Part shown: piece after piece, positions 41,609 through 49,368 of the stretch | How positions within the stretch are numbered: the first letter of the stretch is position 1 | How the letters are laid out: each line of letters opens with the position of its first letter | Source: Streptomyces sp. NBC_00083 | Lineage (GTDB): Bacteria; Actinomycetota; Actinomycetes; Streptomycetales; Streptomycetaceae | Assembly: GCF_026343295.1 (NCBI RefSeq) | Contig: NZ_JAPELY010000003.1 | Coordinates: forward strand, 682,001-746,000 | DNA: 64,000 bases | Direction of reading: 5' to 3' | Made by a program: the position numbers and the translations under genes | Notes under the pieces: model-generated | What the model was told of the DNA's origin: nothing | Seen by the model: only the letters and a program-made list of their open reading frames with translations | Databases searched by the model: none

Positions 41609-42139
41609 CTAGTGCGCGCCCGCCGGGGCGGGAGTGGCGCAGTTGACCCGCATCGTCGGGGAGTTGAAGACGCCGTCCTTGTGGCTCTGGCTGTCGTTGT
41701 ACTCGTAGTAGACGTACGAGTAGAACGCGATATTGCCGTTGCAGCCGGAGTCCGCCGCCACCTGCACCGGGATGGTGACGGTGCGGCTGGTGCCCGGCGC
41801 GACCGGCACGGAGTAGTTGACGCCGATCGTGGTGGTGCCGGTCCCGGTGCAGGTCACACCCGTGCCGGAACACGAGGCGAGCGAGTACTTGAGATCGGGG
41901 CGCTGGGTGGTCGCCCAGGTGGGCTGCACCGACTGGTAGACGAACCACACGTCGGTCGTCTGGTTGTTCGTGAACGTCATGCTCAGGTTGACCGTGCTGC
42001 CGGGCGTCGCCGCCGTCTGGTCGGCACTGAAGCTCACATCGGGGGTGTCGGCGCTTGCGGACTGGCTCACGCCGAACAGGGCGAGGGAGGAGGCGAGGGC
42101 CGCGGCGAGGCTGAAACGCCTCAGGTGTGTGATTCGCAT
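41609..42139 (-). CDS. Small secreted protein with Ig-like fold (unknown function)
   Basis: A 176-residue exported protein: MRITHLRRFSLAAALASSLA with cleavage after SASA, then a beta-rich domain beginning VSFSADQTAATPGSTVNLSM and containing YSVPVAPGTSRTVTIPV. Cysteines in YSLASCSGTGVTCTGTG and DSGCNG...NCATP could form two disulfides. The layout resembles bacterial Ig-like surface domains. The chosen ATG has no Shine-Dalgarno; a pyrimidine-rich leader precedes it, so it may be leaderless or start elsewhere. It is separated from the polysaccharide operon by a terminator, so a shared role is uncertain. Confidence 0.7.
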   Translation of the reverse strand: MRITHLRRFSLAAALASSLALFGVSQSASADTPDVSFSADQTAATPGSTVNLSMTFTNNQTTDVWFVYQSVQPTWATTQRPDLKYSLASCSGTGVTCTGTGTTTIGVNYSVPVAPGTSRTVTIPVQVAADSGCNGNIAFYSYVYYEYNDSQSHKDGVFNSPTMRVNCATPAPAGAH

Positions 42140-42378
42140 GAGGACGGAGAGTAGGAGGAAGAACACGCAACGTCCGCCGGATCGCCACAGTGTGGAGAAC
42201 CCGTGGCTCGAACCCTGTGGCTGTGAACTCGCTGTGGAATGGCGCCCGTTGGCCTCTTGACCGAACGAGCCGCGCAGCCCGGAGCGCCGGCCCCACTCGC
42301 CCGGCACGAACAGCTGACCGATAACCGACCCTGCCCGCCGCCGTCAGTAATGGCGCATTCCGCTCCGGCCACGACAAA

Positions 42379-42406
42379 GGCCCCCTCCCGGGACGGGGAG
42401 GGGGCC
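42379..42406 (-). terminator. Terminator of the thioredoxin gene
   Basis: GGCCCCCTCCC (42379-42389) pairs perfectly with GGGAGGGGGCC (42396-42406) around a six-base loop, just past the thioredoxin stop codon. The rest of the 318-base gap toward 42140 shows only short TGTGG repeats and no gene. Confidence 0.75.
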
Positions 42407-42457
42407 GCGTGGACGTGGGGGAGGCGCGCGACGCGCCTCCTGCCGGGCGGGAGAACC

Positions 42458-42838
42458 CTACTTCTGCTGCTCGGCCTTCTGCTGCTCGGCCTCGACCGAC
42501 TTGCGGACCTCGTCCATGTCCAGCGCGCGGGCCTGGCCGATGACGTCCTCAAGAGCCGCCTCGGGCAGCGCGCCCGGCTGCGAGAAGACCGCCACGTTGT
42601 CACGGACGATCATCAGCGTGGGGATCGACCGGATGTCGAAGGCCTGCGCCAGCTCCTGCTGGGCCTCCGTGTCGACCTTCGCGAAGACCAGGTCCTCGTG
42701 GCGCTCGGACGCGGCGTCGTACACCGGGGCGAACTGCCGGCACGGGCCGCACCAGGAAGCCCAGAAGTCGATCAGCACGAACCCGTTGCCGGACACGACC
42801 GAGTCGAAGTTGTCCTTGGTCAGCTCGACAGTCGCCAT
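42458..42838 (-). CDS. Thioredoxin
   Basis: A 126-residue thioredoxin. The active site is WASWCGPCRQF with Cys30 and Cys33, followed by VDTEAQQELAQAFDIRSIPT with the conserved cis-proline before TLMIV. It has a charged C-terminal tail rich in Glu, Gln and Lys (EAEQQKAEQQK) beyond the usual fold of about 108 residues. It is a cytoplasmic disulfide reductant needing a thioredoxin reductase encoded elsewhere. A sigma-R-type promoter lies upstream, so induction by thiol oxidation is expected. It is divergent from a disulfide-oxidoreductase-like flavoprotein gene. Confidence 0.95.
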   Translation of the reverse strand: MATVELTKDNFDSVVSGNGFVLIDFWASWCGPCRQFAPVYDAASERHEDLVFAKVDTEAQQELAQAFDIRSIPTLMIVRDNVAVFSQPGALPEAALEDVIGQARALDMDEVRKSVEAEQQKAEQQK

Positions 42839-42883
42839 TACCTGCACCTCTTCCCGGCCCCCGGGGGTGGGGCCGCCTCGCAC

Positions 42884-42909
42884 AACCGCGTGCTCAGCCG
42901 CGGTATTCC
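42884..42909 (-). promoter_or_regulatory. Sigma-R-type promoter of the thioredoxin gene
   Basis: Reading toward the thioredoxin gene, GGAAT (complement of 42905-42909) and GTT (complement of 42884-42886) are exactly 18 bases apart. That matches the GGAAT-N18-GTT consensus of sigma-R, the thiol-stress sigma factor of Streptomyces. The -10 lies about 45 bases upstream of the start codon. Thioredoxin genes are established members of this regulon. Confidence 0.75.
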
Positions 42910-42964
42910 TTCCTTGGCGGGTGCCCCTGTGGCCACGGAGTACACCGCACACCAGACTGGGCCC

Positions 42965-44404
42965 ATGACGGAAGCAGAGGAATACGACGTGGTGGTCCTG
43001 GGCGCGGGCCCGGTCGGCGAGAACGTGGCGGACCGGGTGCGCGCGGCCGGCCTGAGCTGTGCGGTGGTGGAGAGCGAGCTGGTCGGCGGCGAGTGCTCGT
43101 ACTGGGCCTGCATGCCGAGCAAGGCGCTGCTCCGCCCCGTCGTCGCCCGCGCCGAGGCGCGCAGGGTGCCGGGGCTGCGCCAGGCGGTGCAGGGCCCGCT
43201 CGACGCCGAGGCCGTCCTCGCCCACCGGGACGAGTACACCTCGCACTGGAAGGACGACGGCCAGGTCGCATGGCTCGACGGCATCGGCGTCCACCTCTAC
43301 CGCGGCCACGGGCGCCTGTACGGCACCCGCAAGGTCAGCGTCACCAGCCCCGAGGGCGAGCACCACGTGCTCACCGCCCGGCACGCCGTGGCCGTGTGCA
43401 CCGGCAGCCGCGCCCAGCTGCCCGACCTGCCGGGCCTCGCCGATGTACGGCCCTGGACCAGCCGCGAGGCCACCAGCGCCCAGCGGGTGCCGGACCGCCT
43501 CGTCGTGGTCGGCGGGGGAGTGGTGGCCGTCGAGATGGCCACCGCCTGGCAGGCGCTCGGCGCCCGCGTCACCGTGCTGGTGCGCGGCGGGGGCCTGCTG
43601 GAGAAGATGGAGCCCTTCGCCGGCGAGCTGGTGGCCGACGCGCTGCGCGAAGCCGGCGCCGAGGTGCGTACGCACACCTCCGTCACGGACGTCGTCCGCA
43701 ACGCGGCGACCGGCGCCGTGACGGTGTCGGTGCGCGGACCCGAGGGCGACGCACGCCTGGAGGCCGACGAGATCCTCTTCGCCACCGGCCGCGCACCCCG
43801 CACCGACGACATCGGCCTGGACACCATCGGACTCGACCCCGGCTCGTGGCTGCCCGTCGACGACTCCTGCCGCGTCGAGGGCAGCGAATGGCTGTACGCG
43901 GTGGGCGACGTCAACCACCGCGCGCTCCTGACCCACCAGGGCAAGTACCAGGCCAGGATCTCCGGCGCGGCCATCGCCGCCCGCGCCGCGGGCACCCCGG
44001 TCCTGGAGAGCGACCCCTGGGGCGCGCACACCGCCACCGCCGACCACGCGGCCGTCCCGCAGGTGGTCTTCACCGACCCGGAGGCCGCGTCGGCGGGCCT
44101 CACCCTCGCCGAGGCACAGGCCACCGGCCGCCGGGTGCGGGCCGTCGACTACGACATGAGCGGCGTGGCGGGCGCGGGCCTGTACGCCGACGGATACAAG
44201 GGCATGGCCCGCATGGTCGTCGACGAGGACCGGGGCGTCCTGCTCGGCGTCACCTTCGTCGGGCCCGGCGTGGGCGAGCTGATCCACTCGGCGACGGTCG
44301 CCATCGCGGGCGAGGTCCCGCTGGAGCGCCTGTGGCACGCGGTCCCCTCGTACCCGACGATCAGCGAGGTGTGGCTGCGCCTCCTGGAGACGTACCGGGG
44401 CTGA
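42965..44404 (+). CDS. FAD-dependent disulfide-oxidoreductase-like protein (dihydrolipoamide dehydrogenase/MerA superfamily)
   Basis: A 479-residue class I pyridine nucleotide-disulfide oxidoreductase. The FAD motif is VVVLGAGPVGENVADRV near residue 8; the redox motif GGECSYWACMPSKALL places Cys44 and Cys49 in CxxxxC; the NAD(P) motif is VVVGGGVVAVEMATAWQALG; the second FAD motif is LYAVGDVNHRALLTHQG. The C-terminal catalytic His of lipoamide dehydrogenase (HPT) reads YPT in SYPTISEVW, so the enzyme is unlikely to be a lipoamide dehydrogenase. The substrate disulfide is unknown. It diverges from a sigma-R-controlled thioredoxin gene, suggesting redox homeostasis. Confidence 0.88.
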   Translation: MTEAEEYDVVVLGAGPVGENVADRVRAAGLSCAVVESELVGGECSYWACMPSKALLRPVVARAEARRVPGLRQAVQGPLDAEAVLAHRDEYTSHWKDDGQVAWLDGIGVHLYRGHGRLYGTRKVSVTSPEGEHHVLTARHAVAVCTGSRAQLPDLPGLADVRPWTSREATSAQRVPDRLVVVGGGVVAVEMATAWQALGARVTVLVRGGGLLEKMEPFAGELVADALREAGAEVRTHTSVTDVVRNAATGAVTVSVRGPEGDARLEADEILFATGRAPRTDDIGLDTIGLDPGSWLPVDDSCRVEGSEWLYAVGDVNHRALLTHQGKYQARISGAAIAARAAGTPVLESDPWGAHTATADHAAVPQVVFTDPEAASAGLTLAEAQATGRRVRAVDYDMSGVAGAGLYADGYKGMARMVVDEDRGVLLGVTFVGPGVGELIHSATVAIAGEVPLERLWHAVPSYPTISEVWLRLLETYRG

Positions 44405-44418
44405 GGCCGTGCGCGGCG

Positions 44419-45432
44419 CTACACCGCGAACGCGTCGACGCCGGTGAGCCCGGCCGACAGCGTCCACAGCCGGGCGGCCTGCGCGGGATCGCTCGCGTGC
44501 GGGCCGACGCCGCTGGTGAGGACGGAGCGGTCGAGCTCGCCGTCGGCGGCGCCGCCCGGCACCGGGGCCGCGGCGGGCTCCGCGATGTCGCAGTCCTCGC
44601 AGTAGACGCCGCCCAGGCCGGCGAGGCGCGGGGAGGTCGCCGCCCACACCTGGGTGGCGGCGCCCTGCTGCGGGGTCTTGAAGTCGGGCGACCAGGTGCC
44701 CTCGGCGTCGACCCAGCCCGCCGCGATCCGCTCCTCGTCACAGACGTGGCGCACCAGCGCGGTGTTGATCTCCCCGGGGTGCAGCGAGAAGGCCCGCACC
44801 CCGACGTCGCGGCCGAGGACGTCCAGATGCAGGGCGAACAGCGCGTTGGCGGTCTTCGCCTGGCCGTACGCCGTCCACTTGTCGTAGCCCTGCTCGAAGT
44901 GCGGGTCGTCCCAGCGGACCGGGCTGAGCTGGTGGCCGCGCGAGGAGACCGCGACGACCCGGGCGCCGCCGTCCGCGGTGAGGGCCGGCCACAACCGGTT
45001 GGCCAGGGCGAAGTGGCCGAGGTGGTTGGTCGCGAACTGGGCTTCCCAGCCCGGACCCACCCGGGTCTCGGGGCAGGCCATGACTCCGGCGCTGTTGATC
45101 AGGACGTCGATGCCGCGGCCCGAGGCGAGGAACCGGCCGGCGAAGGCCTGGACGCTGTCGAGGTCGGACAGGTCGAGCGCTTCGACCTCCACACCGGGCA
45201 GCCCCGCCACCGCGGCCTCCGCCACGTCGAGCCGCCTGGAGGGGACCACGACGCGGGCGCCCGCGCCGACGAGGGCGCGGGTCGTCTCCAGGCCGATGCC
45301 CGAATAGCCGCCGGTGACGACGGCGAGTCTCCCGGTCAGATCGATCCCCGCGAGGACATCGGCCGCGGTGCTCCGCGCCCCGAATCCGGAGCCGATCGCG
45401 CGCTGGGGGGTGTGCTGTCGCGAAGAATTCAT
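44419..45432 (-). CDS. Short-chain dehydrogenase (retinol dehydrogenase-like)
   Basis: A 337-residue SDR, longer than the classical 250 because of an N-terminal extension and a C-terminal region. The NAD(P) motif is VVTGGYSGIGLETTRAL near residue 38; other features are VLINSAGVMACPE, VVAVSSRGHQ and the catalytic YGQAKTANALFALHL. The block FSLHPGEINTALVRHV and the late GGVYCEDCDIAEP segment match actinobacterial oxidoreductases annotated as WW-domain/retinol-dehydrogenase-like. It converges on the flavoprotein gene. The substrate is unknown. Confidence 0.88.
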   Translation of the reverse strand: MNSSRQHTPQRAIGSGFGARSTAADVLAGIDLTGRLAVVTGGYSGIGLETTRALVGAGARVVVPSRRLDVAEAAVAGLPGVEVEALDLSDLDSVQAFAGRFLASGRGIDVLINSAGVMACPETRVGPGWEAQFATNHLGHFALANRLWPALTADGGARVVAVSSRGHQLSPVRWDDPHFEQGYDKWTAYGQAKTANALFALHLDVLGRDVGVRAFSLHPGEINTALVRHVCDEERIAAGWVDAEGTWSPDFKTPQQGAATQVWAATSPRLAGLGGVYCEDCDIAEPAAAPVPGGAADGELDRSVLTSGVGPHASDPAQAARLWTLSAGLTGVDAFAV

Positions 45433-45497
45433 GGTGCCGACGCTACGAGCTGGAGCGCGCTCTCAGTCAACTCCCTTCCCTCGTACGGCCCATGGGG

Positions 45498-46226
45498 TCA
45501 GCCGCTCTCCAGGCCGTCCTCCGCCTCCGGGCTCCGCCCGCGCTCGGTGGAGCGCGGCCGCGCGGCGGCGGGGTCGTCCGCGACGGGCCGCCACACACGG
45601 GGTCGGCGGCGCTGGACGAGGGCGGCGATCAGGCCCGCGACCATGCCGGTGATCATCGGCTCGCCGTGTCCGTCGCCGAGCAGCAGCAGGACCGCGCCGT
45701 CGACGACGATCGCGGCAGCCATCAGATAGTGGCGCCGGCAGGGACGGGTGAGCAGGGCGAGCCCCACGATGCTGGTGGCGAGCCGGAAGGTCAGGCCGGA
45801 GTTCCCGCCTCCGGGCGGCCCGTGGACGAGGAACGTGTCGACGCTGAACACCAGCATGAGCGCGGGGACGAACGCCAGCAGCATGCGCGTCCCCCACACC
45901 CGTTCGGCGGCGAAGCCGAAGAGGGCCAGGATGAACAGATTGAACGCGGTTCCGCCGACCCCGCCGTCCTGCACCATGAACGAGGTGTACACCCGCCACC
46001 ACTGGCCGTGGTCGATGATCTGGTCCGAGTCGCGGTGCAGCACGTCGTAGATGACCGGGAACGCGAACTGGAGCAGCGAGGGGATCGCCACGATCAGCCA
46101 GAGCCCGATCGCCACCCAGGGTGGCTCGCGCCGGCTGAACCTGTGCTGGGGCAGACCGTCCATGACCTTCATGACCAGGACGATCATCACGACGTACAGA
46201 ACGGGCGAGACAATATGGTCGGTCAT
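45498..46226 (-). CDS. Rhomboid-like membrane protein
   Basis: A 242-residue membrane protein with about six hydrophobic segments. GQWWRVYTSFMVQDGGVGG followed by FNLFILALFGFAAERVWGT recalls the rhomboid L1 loop and segment 2. GGGNSGLTF could hold the catalytic Ser, and DGHGEPMITGMVAGLIAA the late His, of an intramembrane protease dyad. The usual GxSG context is imperfect, so it may be inactive. The C-terminal 40 residues are charged and disordered-looking. It is monocistronic, upstream of the SDR gene in the same direction. Confidence 0.65.
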   Translation of the reverse strand: MTDHIVSPVLYVVMIVLVMKVMDGLPQHRFSRREPPWVAIGLWLIVAIPSLLQFAFPVIYDVLHRDSDQIIDHGQWWRVYTSFMVQDGGVGGTAFNLFILALFGFAAERVWGTRMLLAFVPALMLVFSVDTFLVHGPPGGGNSGLTFRLATSIVGLALLTRPCRRHYLMAAAIVVDGAVLLLLGDGHGEPMITGMVAGLIAALVQRRRPRVWRPVADDPAAARPRSTERGRSPEAEDGLESG

Positions 46227-46289
46227 GATCCTTATCTACCCCGTGACCGTCCTGCCCCGACATCACCACGCGGTATCGGCCACGCCCCC

Positions 46290-47507
46290 TCACCCCCCGG
46301 ACGCCTGCTGCGGTGCGGGGAGTTGACGCTCAACGCCCCGGCGGGACCGCCGAATTCGTCCTGATTCCACCGCAAGACCGAGCGTGACGGCGACCGACGC
46401 CACCGCCATGACCGCCATCCCGGCCCCGGCCGAGCGGCCCTGCGCGACCGCCCCGGCCAACGCGGCGCCCACGCCCTGGCAGGCGAGCATCCCGGACGAA
46501 TGCAGCCCGAGCGCCTGCCCCATCACGTCGACCGGGACCAGCCCCACGAGCCGCTCCTGCTGGAGCAGGCCGGCCGCGTAGCCGAGGGAGCCGATGAACA
46601 GCGCCACGACGGCGACCGGCAGCGGCGGACGCAGGGCGAGCAGCGGATAGGGGGCCGCGAGCAGCAGCAGGAGCGGTACGGGGAGCAGGCGCCGCAGCCG
46701 CACGCTCAGGAACCGCCCCGCGACGGTGTCCCCGGCCAGCATGCCGAGGGCCGAGGCCGCGAAGAGCTGCCCCGCGTGGCCCGGCGCGTACGGAACGAAC
46801 AGCGACTCGCACCCGACGATCAGACCGTTGGGGACCCACAGCGCCAGATAGAGCAGACGCCGTGAACGCGAGCTCCACAGAAGCGAGTTGACGCGCCGGG
46901 TCTCACCGATCGAGGCGCGCCCCACGGCTCTCGGCTTCCGGCGGCGCAGCCCCGTCAGTGCGACCGCCGCAGCCGTCGCGTACAGGCCCGCGGCCCCCAG
47001 CAGGGTCCCGCGCGGGCTCACCGCGCCGACCAGGACGCCGCCGACGGCGAACCCGCAGATCTGCACGGTGCCGGCGCCCATGCCGAGCACCGAGCGGCCC
47101 AGGACGTAGTGCTCCCTCGGCAGGATCTCGCCGAGCAGCCCGTAGCGCACCCCGCCACCGACCGAGGCGGCGAGGCCCTGGCAGAGCAGGACGGCGAAGA
47201 CGGCACCGAGAGGCAGACCCGGCACGGCGAGCACGGCGGTGCCCACGGCGAAGAACAGCGCGAGCGCGGCCGTCGCGGCGCGCGGCGGGAGCCGGTCGGC
47301 CGCCGACATCAACAGGACCGCCCCGGCCACCTGCGTGAGGGAGGCGCCGAACATGCTGAGCGCGGCGAGGAACGGCGAGGCGGTGGCCGCGTAGACGAGC
47401 GTGGCGAGCGCCAGAGAGCTGACCGTCGCCGCGGCGACCTGCAGGGTGGCGACCAGGAGGAAGGGCGTGAACTCCGGTGTGTCACGGAGCTTTTGACGGG
47501 GAGGCAT
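46290..47507 (-). CDS. MFS transporter
   Basis: A 405-residue membrane protein with about 12 transmembrane segments: FLLVATLQVAAATVSSLALA at the start, VAGAVLLMSAADRLPPRAAT with the loop between segments 2 and 3, and GETRRVNSLLWSSRSRRLLY in the central cytoplasmic loop. It shows no drug-specific motif. It starts 60 bases from, and divergent to, an ArsR-type regulator, an arrangement typical of regulated exporters. The substrate is unknown. Confidence 0.87.
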   Translation of the reverse strand: MPPRQKLRDTPEFTPFLLVATLQVAAATVSSLALATLVYAATASPFLAALSMFGASLTQVAGAVLLMSAADRLPPRAATAALALFFAVGTAVLAVPGLPLGAVFAVLLCQGLAASVGGGVRYGLLGEILPREHYVLGRSVLGMGAGTVQICGFAVGGVLVGAVSPRGTLLGAAGLYATAAAVALTGLRRRKPRAVGRASIGETRRVNSLLWSSRSRRLLYLALWVPNGLIVGCESLFVPYAPGHAGQLFAASALGMLAGDTVAGRFLSVRLRRLLPVPLLLLLAAPYPLLALRPPLPVAVVALFIGSLGYAAGLLQQERLVGLVPVDVMGQALGLHSSGMLACQGVGAALAGAVAQGRSAGAGMAVMAVASVAVTLGLAVESGRIRRSRRGVERQLPAPQQASGG

Positions 47508-47567
47508 GCCGGGGAGTCTCGATGGCCGCTGCGCGCGGACGTTACTGTTGCGCGGGGAGGCGAAACC

Positions 47568-48575
47568 ATGGGGTGGTGGCAGGTCGGCGCAGACACCCTG
47601 GCCGGCAGCCGGTTCGTCGTGTCACCCCTGGCCGAGACCACCGCGAGCCTCTTCGCGCTGCTCGCGCCGGCAGCAGCCCACCCCGGTGAACGCACCTGGC
47701 TCGCCGCCCAACTGCCCGCATTCCGGGCGCGGTTGACCAACGACCCGGTCACGGCACGGTTGATGGACACGGTACGCACCGCCCGCTGGACCGCCGACTA
47801 TCTCGTGCCCACACCCACGGGTGCCGCGGAGCGCTCCTTCCACGAGGAGCTGGCGGAGATCCGCGCCACCCCGACGGCGACCGTCCACGCGGACCTGGCC
47901 GAGACGACCGGTCGCCCGCTGCCCGCCGCGCTGCTCCGCTGCGACCTGCAGGACCGCACGGCCGACCTGCTCGACTGGGTGTGGGAGCACGCGGTCCGGC
48001 CGGACTGGCCGCGGCGGCGCCGGGTCATGGAGGCGGACATCATCGCGCGGACCGAGCGGCTGGGCCGGGGCGGCTGGGCCGCGGTCCTCGACGACATGCG
48101 CCCCGGAATGCGCTGGCTCGGTGAGAGCAGGCTCCAGATCACCGTGGACGACTGCGCGCCGCGGGACATCTCGGCGGCCCGGCTGCTGTTCCTGCCCGTC
48201 ACGCCGCGGCACCGCTGGGTCACCTGGGACGACCAGGACCACTACGCCGTCGTGTACACCTGCAACGGAGCGCTCGCCGACGCGGGCCGGGCGCCGGCCC
48301 CCGAGGCCCTGGGCGCGCTGCTCGGACCGGCCCGCGCGCGGGTGCTCGTCCTGCTGGGCGCCCCGATGAGCACCACCCACCTGGTGGCCGCGACGGGCCA
48401 AGGACTCGGCTCGGTGGGCCGTCATCTGAAGGTCCTCCTGGACGCCGGGCTCGTGGGGCGGCGCCGGGCGGGGCGCTCGGTCCTCTACTTCCGGGGCCCG
48501 GCGGGGGACGTGCTCGTCGCGGCGACCGGGGGGCGGGAACAAGGGCGGCCGATCGCCCCGCCCCCGCCTGAGTAA
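47568..48575 (+). CDS. ArsR-type winged-helix transcriptional regulator (DUF5937-like)
   Basis: A 335-residue protein with a long N-terminal region (WWQVGADTLAGSRFVVSPLA, then FHEELAEIRATPTATVHADL) and a C-terminal winged helix from about residue 245: LLGPARARVLVLLGAPMSTT, HLVAATGQGLGSVGRHLKVL, DAGLVGRRRAGRSVLYF. This is the layout of actinobacterial regulators with an N-terminal DUF5937 sensor and an ArsR DNA-binding domain. The ATG follows GGGGAGG. It probably represses the divergent MFS gene. Confidence 0.85.
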   Translation: MGWWQVGADTLAGSRFVVSPLAETTASLFALLAPAAAHPGERTWLAAQLPAFRARLTNDPVTARLMDTVRTARWTADYLVPTPTGAAERSFHEELAEIRATPTATVHADLAETTGRPLPAALLRCDLQDRTADLLDWVWEHAVRPDWPRRRRVMEADIIARTERLGRGGWAAVLDDMRPGMRWLGESRLQITVDDCAPRDISAARLLFLPVTPRHRWVTWDDQDHYAVVYTCNGALADAGRAPAPEALGALLGPARARVLVLLGAPMSTTHLVAATGQGLGSVGRHLKVLLDAGLVGRRRAGRSVLYFRGPAGDVLVAATGGREQGRPIAPPPPE

Positions 48576-48585
48576 TACTCGCCCC

Positions 48586-49065
48586 ATGACTTCACGCGTT
48601 ACGGGTACGGGCCGCGAGGTGCGGGTGCGCCGGGCGGTCGCTCGGGATGCCAAGCGGCTGACGCGCCTGGTCCGCACGTCGAGCGCCTACGAGGGTCCGT
48701 ACGCGCCGATGATCGCCGGGTACCGGGTCGGCCCGGATTACATCGAGGCCCACCGGGTCTTCGTGGCGCTCGGACCGGACGACCGGGTGCTCGGCTTCCA
48801 CGCGCTGATCCTGAGCCCGCCGGAGCTGGACCTGATGTTCGTCGCGGACGCCGCCCAGGGGCTCGGCGTCGGCCGCCTCCTCATCGCCCATATGAGGGGC
48901 GAGGCGCGCGCCGCCGGAATCGACAGGGTGCGGATCGTGTCGCACCCGCCGGCCGAAGGCTTCTATCTCGGTGTGGGCGCGCGGCGGACCGGCACGGTTC
49001 GGGCCCGCCCGCCCGCGGTGATGTGGGACCGTCCCGAGCTCGAACTCCCCACGGAACAGCGGTAG
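48586..49065 (+). CDS. GNAT-family N-acetyltransferase
   Basis: A 159-residue acetyltransferase: VRVRRAVARDAKRLTRLVRT at the start, LDLMFVADAAQGLGVGRLLI containing the acetyl-CoA loop (Q/RxxGxG/A) as QGLGVG, and IVSHPPAEGFYLGVGARRTG at motif B. It starts ten bases after the regulator stop codon. The 11-base palindrome GAGTAATACTC (48570-48580) overlaps that stop codon, and no clear Shine-Dalgarno is present. The acceptor is unknown. Confidence 0.9.
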   Translation: MTSRVTGTGREVRVRRAVARDAKRLTRLVRTSSAYEGPYAPMIAGYRVGPDYIEAHRVFVALGPDDRVLGFHALILSPPELDLMFVADAAQGLGVGRLLIAHMRGEARAAGIDRVRIVSHPPAEGFYLGVGARRTGTVRARPPAVMWDRPELELPTEQR

Positions 49066-49252
49066 TTGCAGCATCCCGTGCGGTTGTGCCCGCTGATGGC
49101 GCTCTCTCGGTGCCGCCCACCGGAGCGGGGGCGGCGGCGCTCCCCGCCGACGGAGCCGCGCACGTGAGCATCCGTCACTTCGCGGGGAGCGCCACGCGTC
49201 GGTGGCGCGCGGAGCGGGTCATCCGGTCGCTCCACACCGGTCGAGATGTCTG

Positions 49253-49266
49253 ATAAGCGCGCTTAT
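49253..49266. promoter_or_regulatory. Perfect palindrome upstream of the phosphodiester-glycosidase-like gene
   Basis: ATAAGCGCGCTTAT is a perfect 14-base palindrome, flanked by TG and GT, in the 303-base gap before the gene starting at 49369. Its AT-rich ends could include a -10 element. No known Streptomyces operator matches it to my knowledge. The rest of the gap is GC-rich with no gene. Confidence 0.5.
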
Positions 49267-49368
49267 GTTGTGAATCGGCATGGCGGGCCTCCTCGGCCGC
49301 CGCCCGCGGAGGGGAAACGCCTTCGCGCGAGGGGCCGCGAGGTCCCCGTACGGCCGAAAGAGGGCGAC

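Noticed and set aside
42180..42240. Repeated TGTGGA/TGTGGC words resembling DnaA boxes
   Set aside because: None matches the Streptomyces DnaA box TTGTCCACA on either strand, and no replication genes are nearby.
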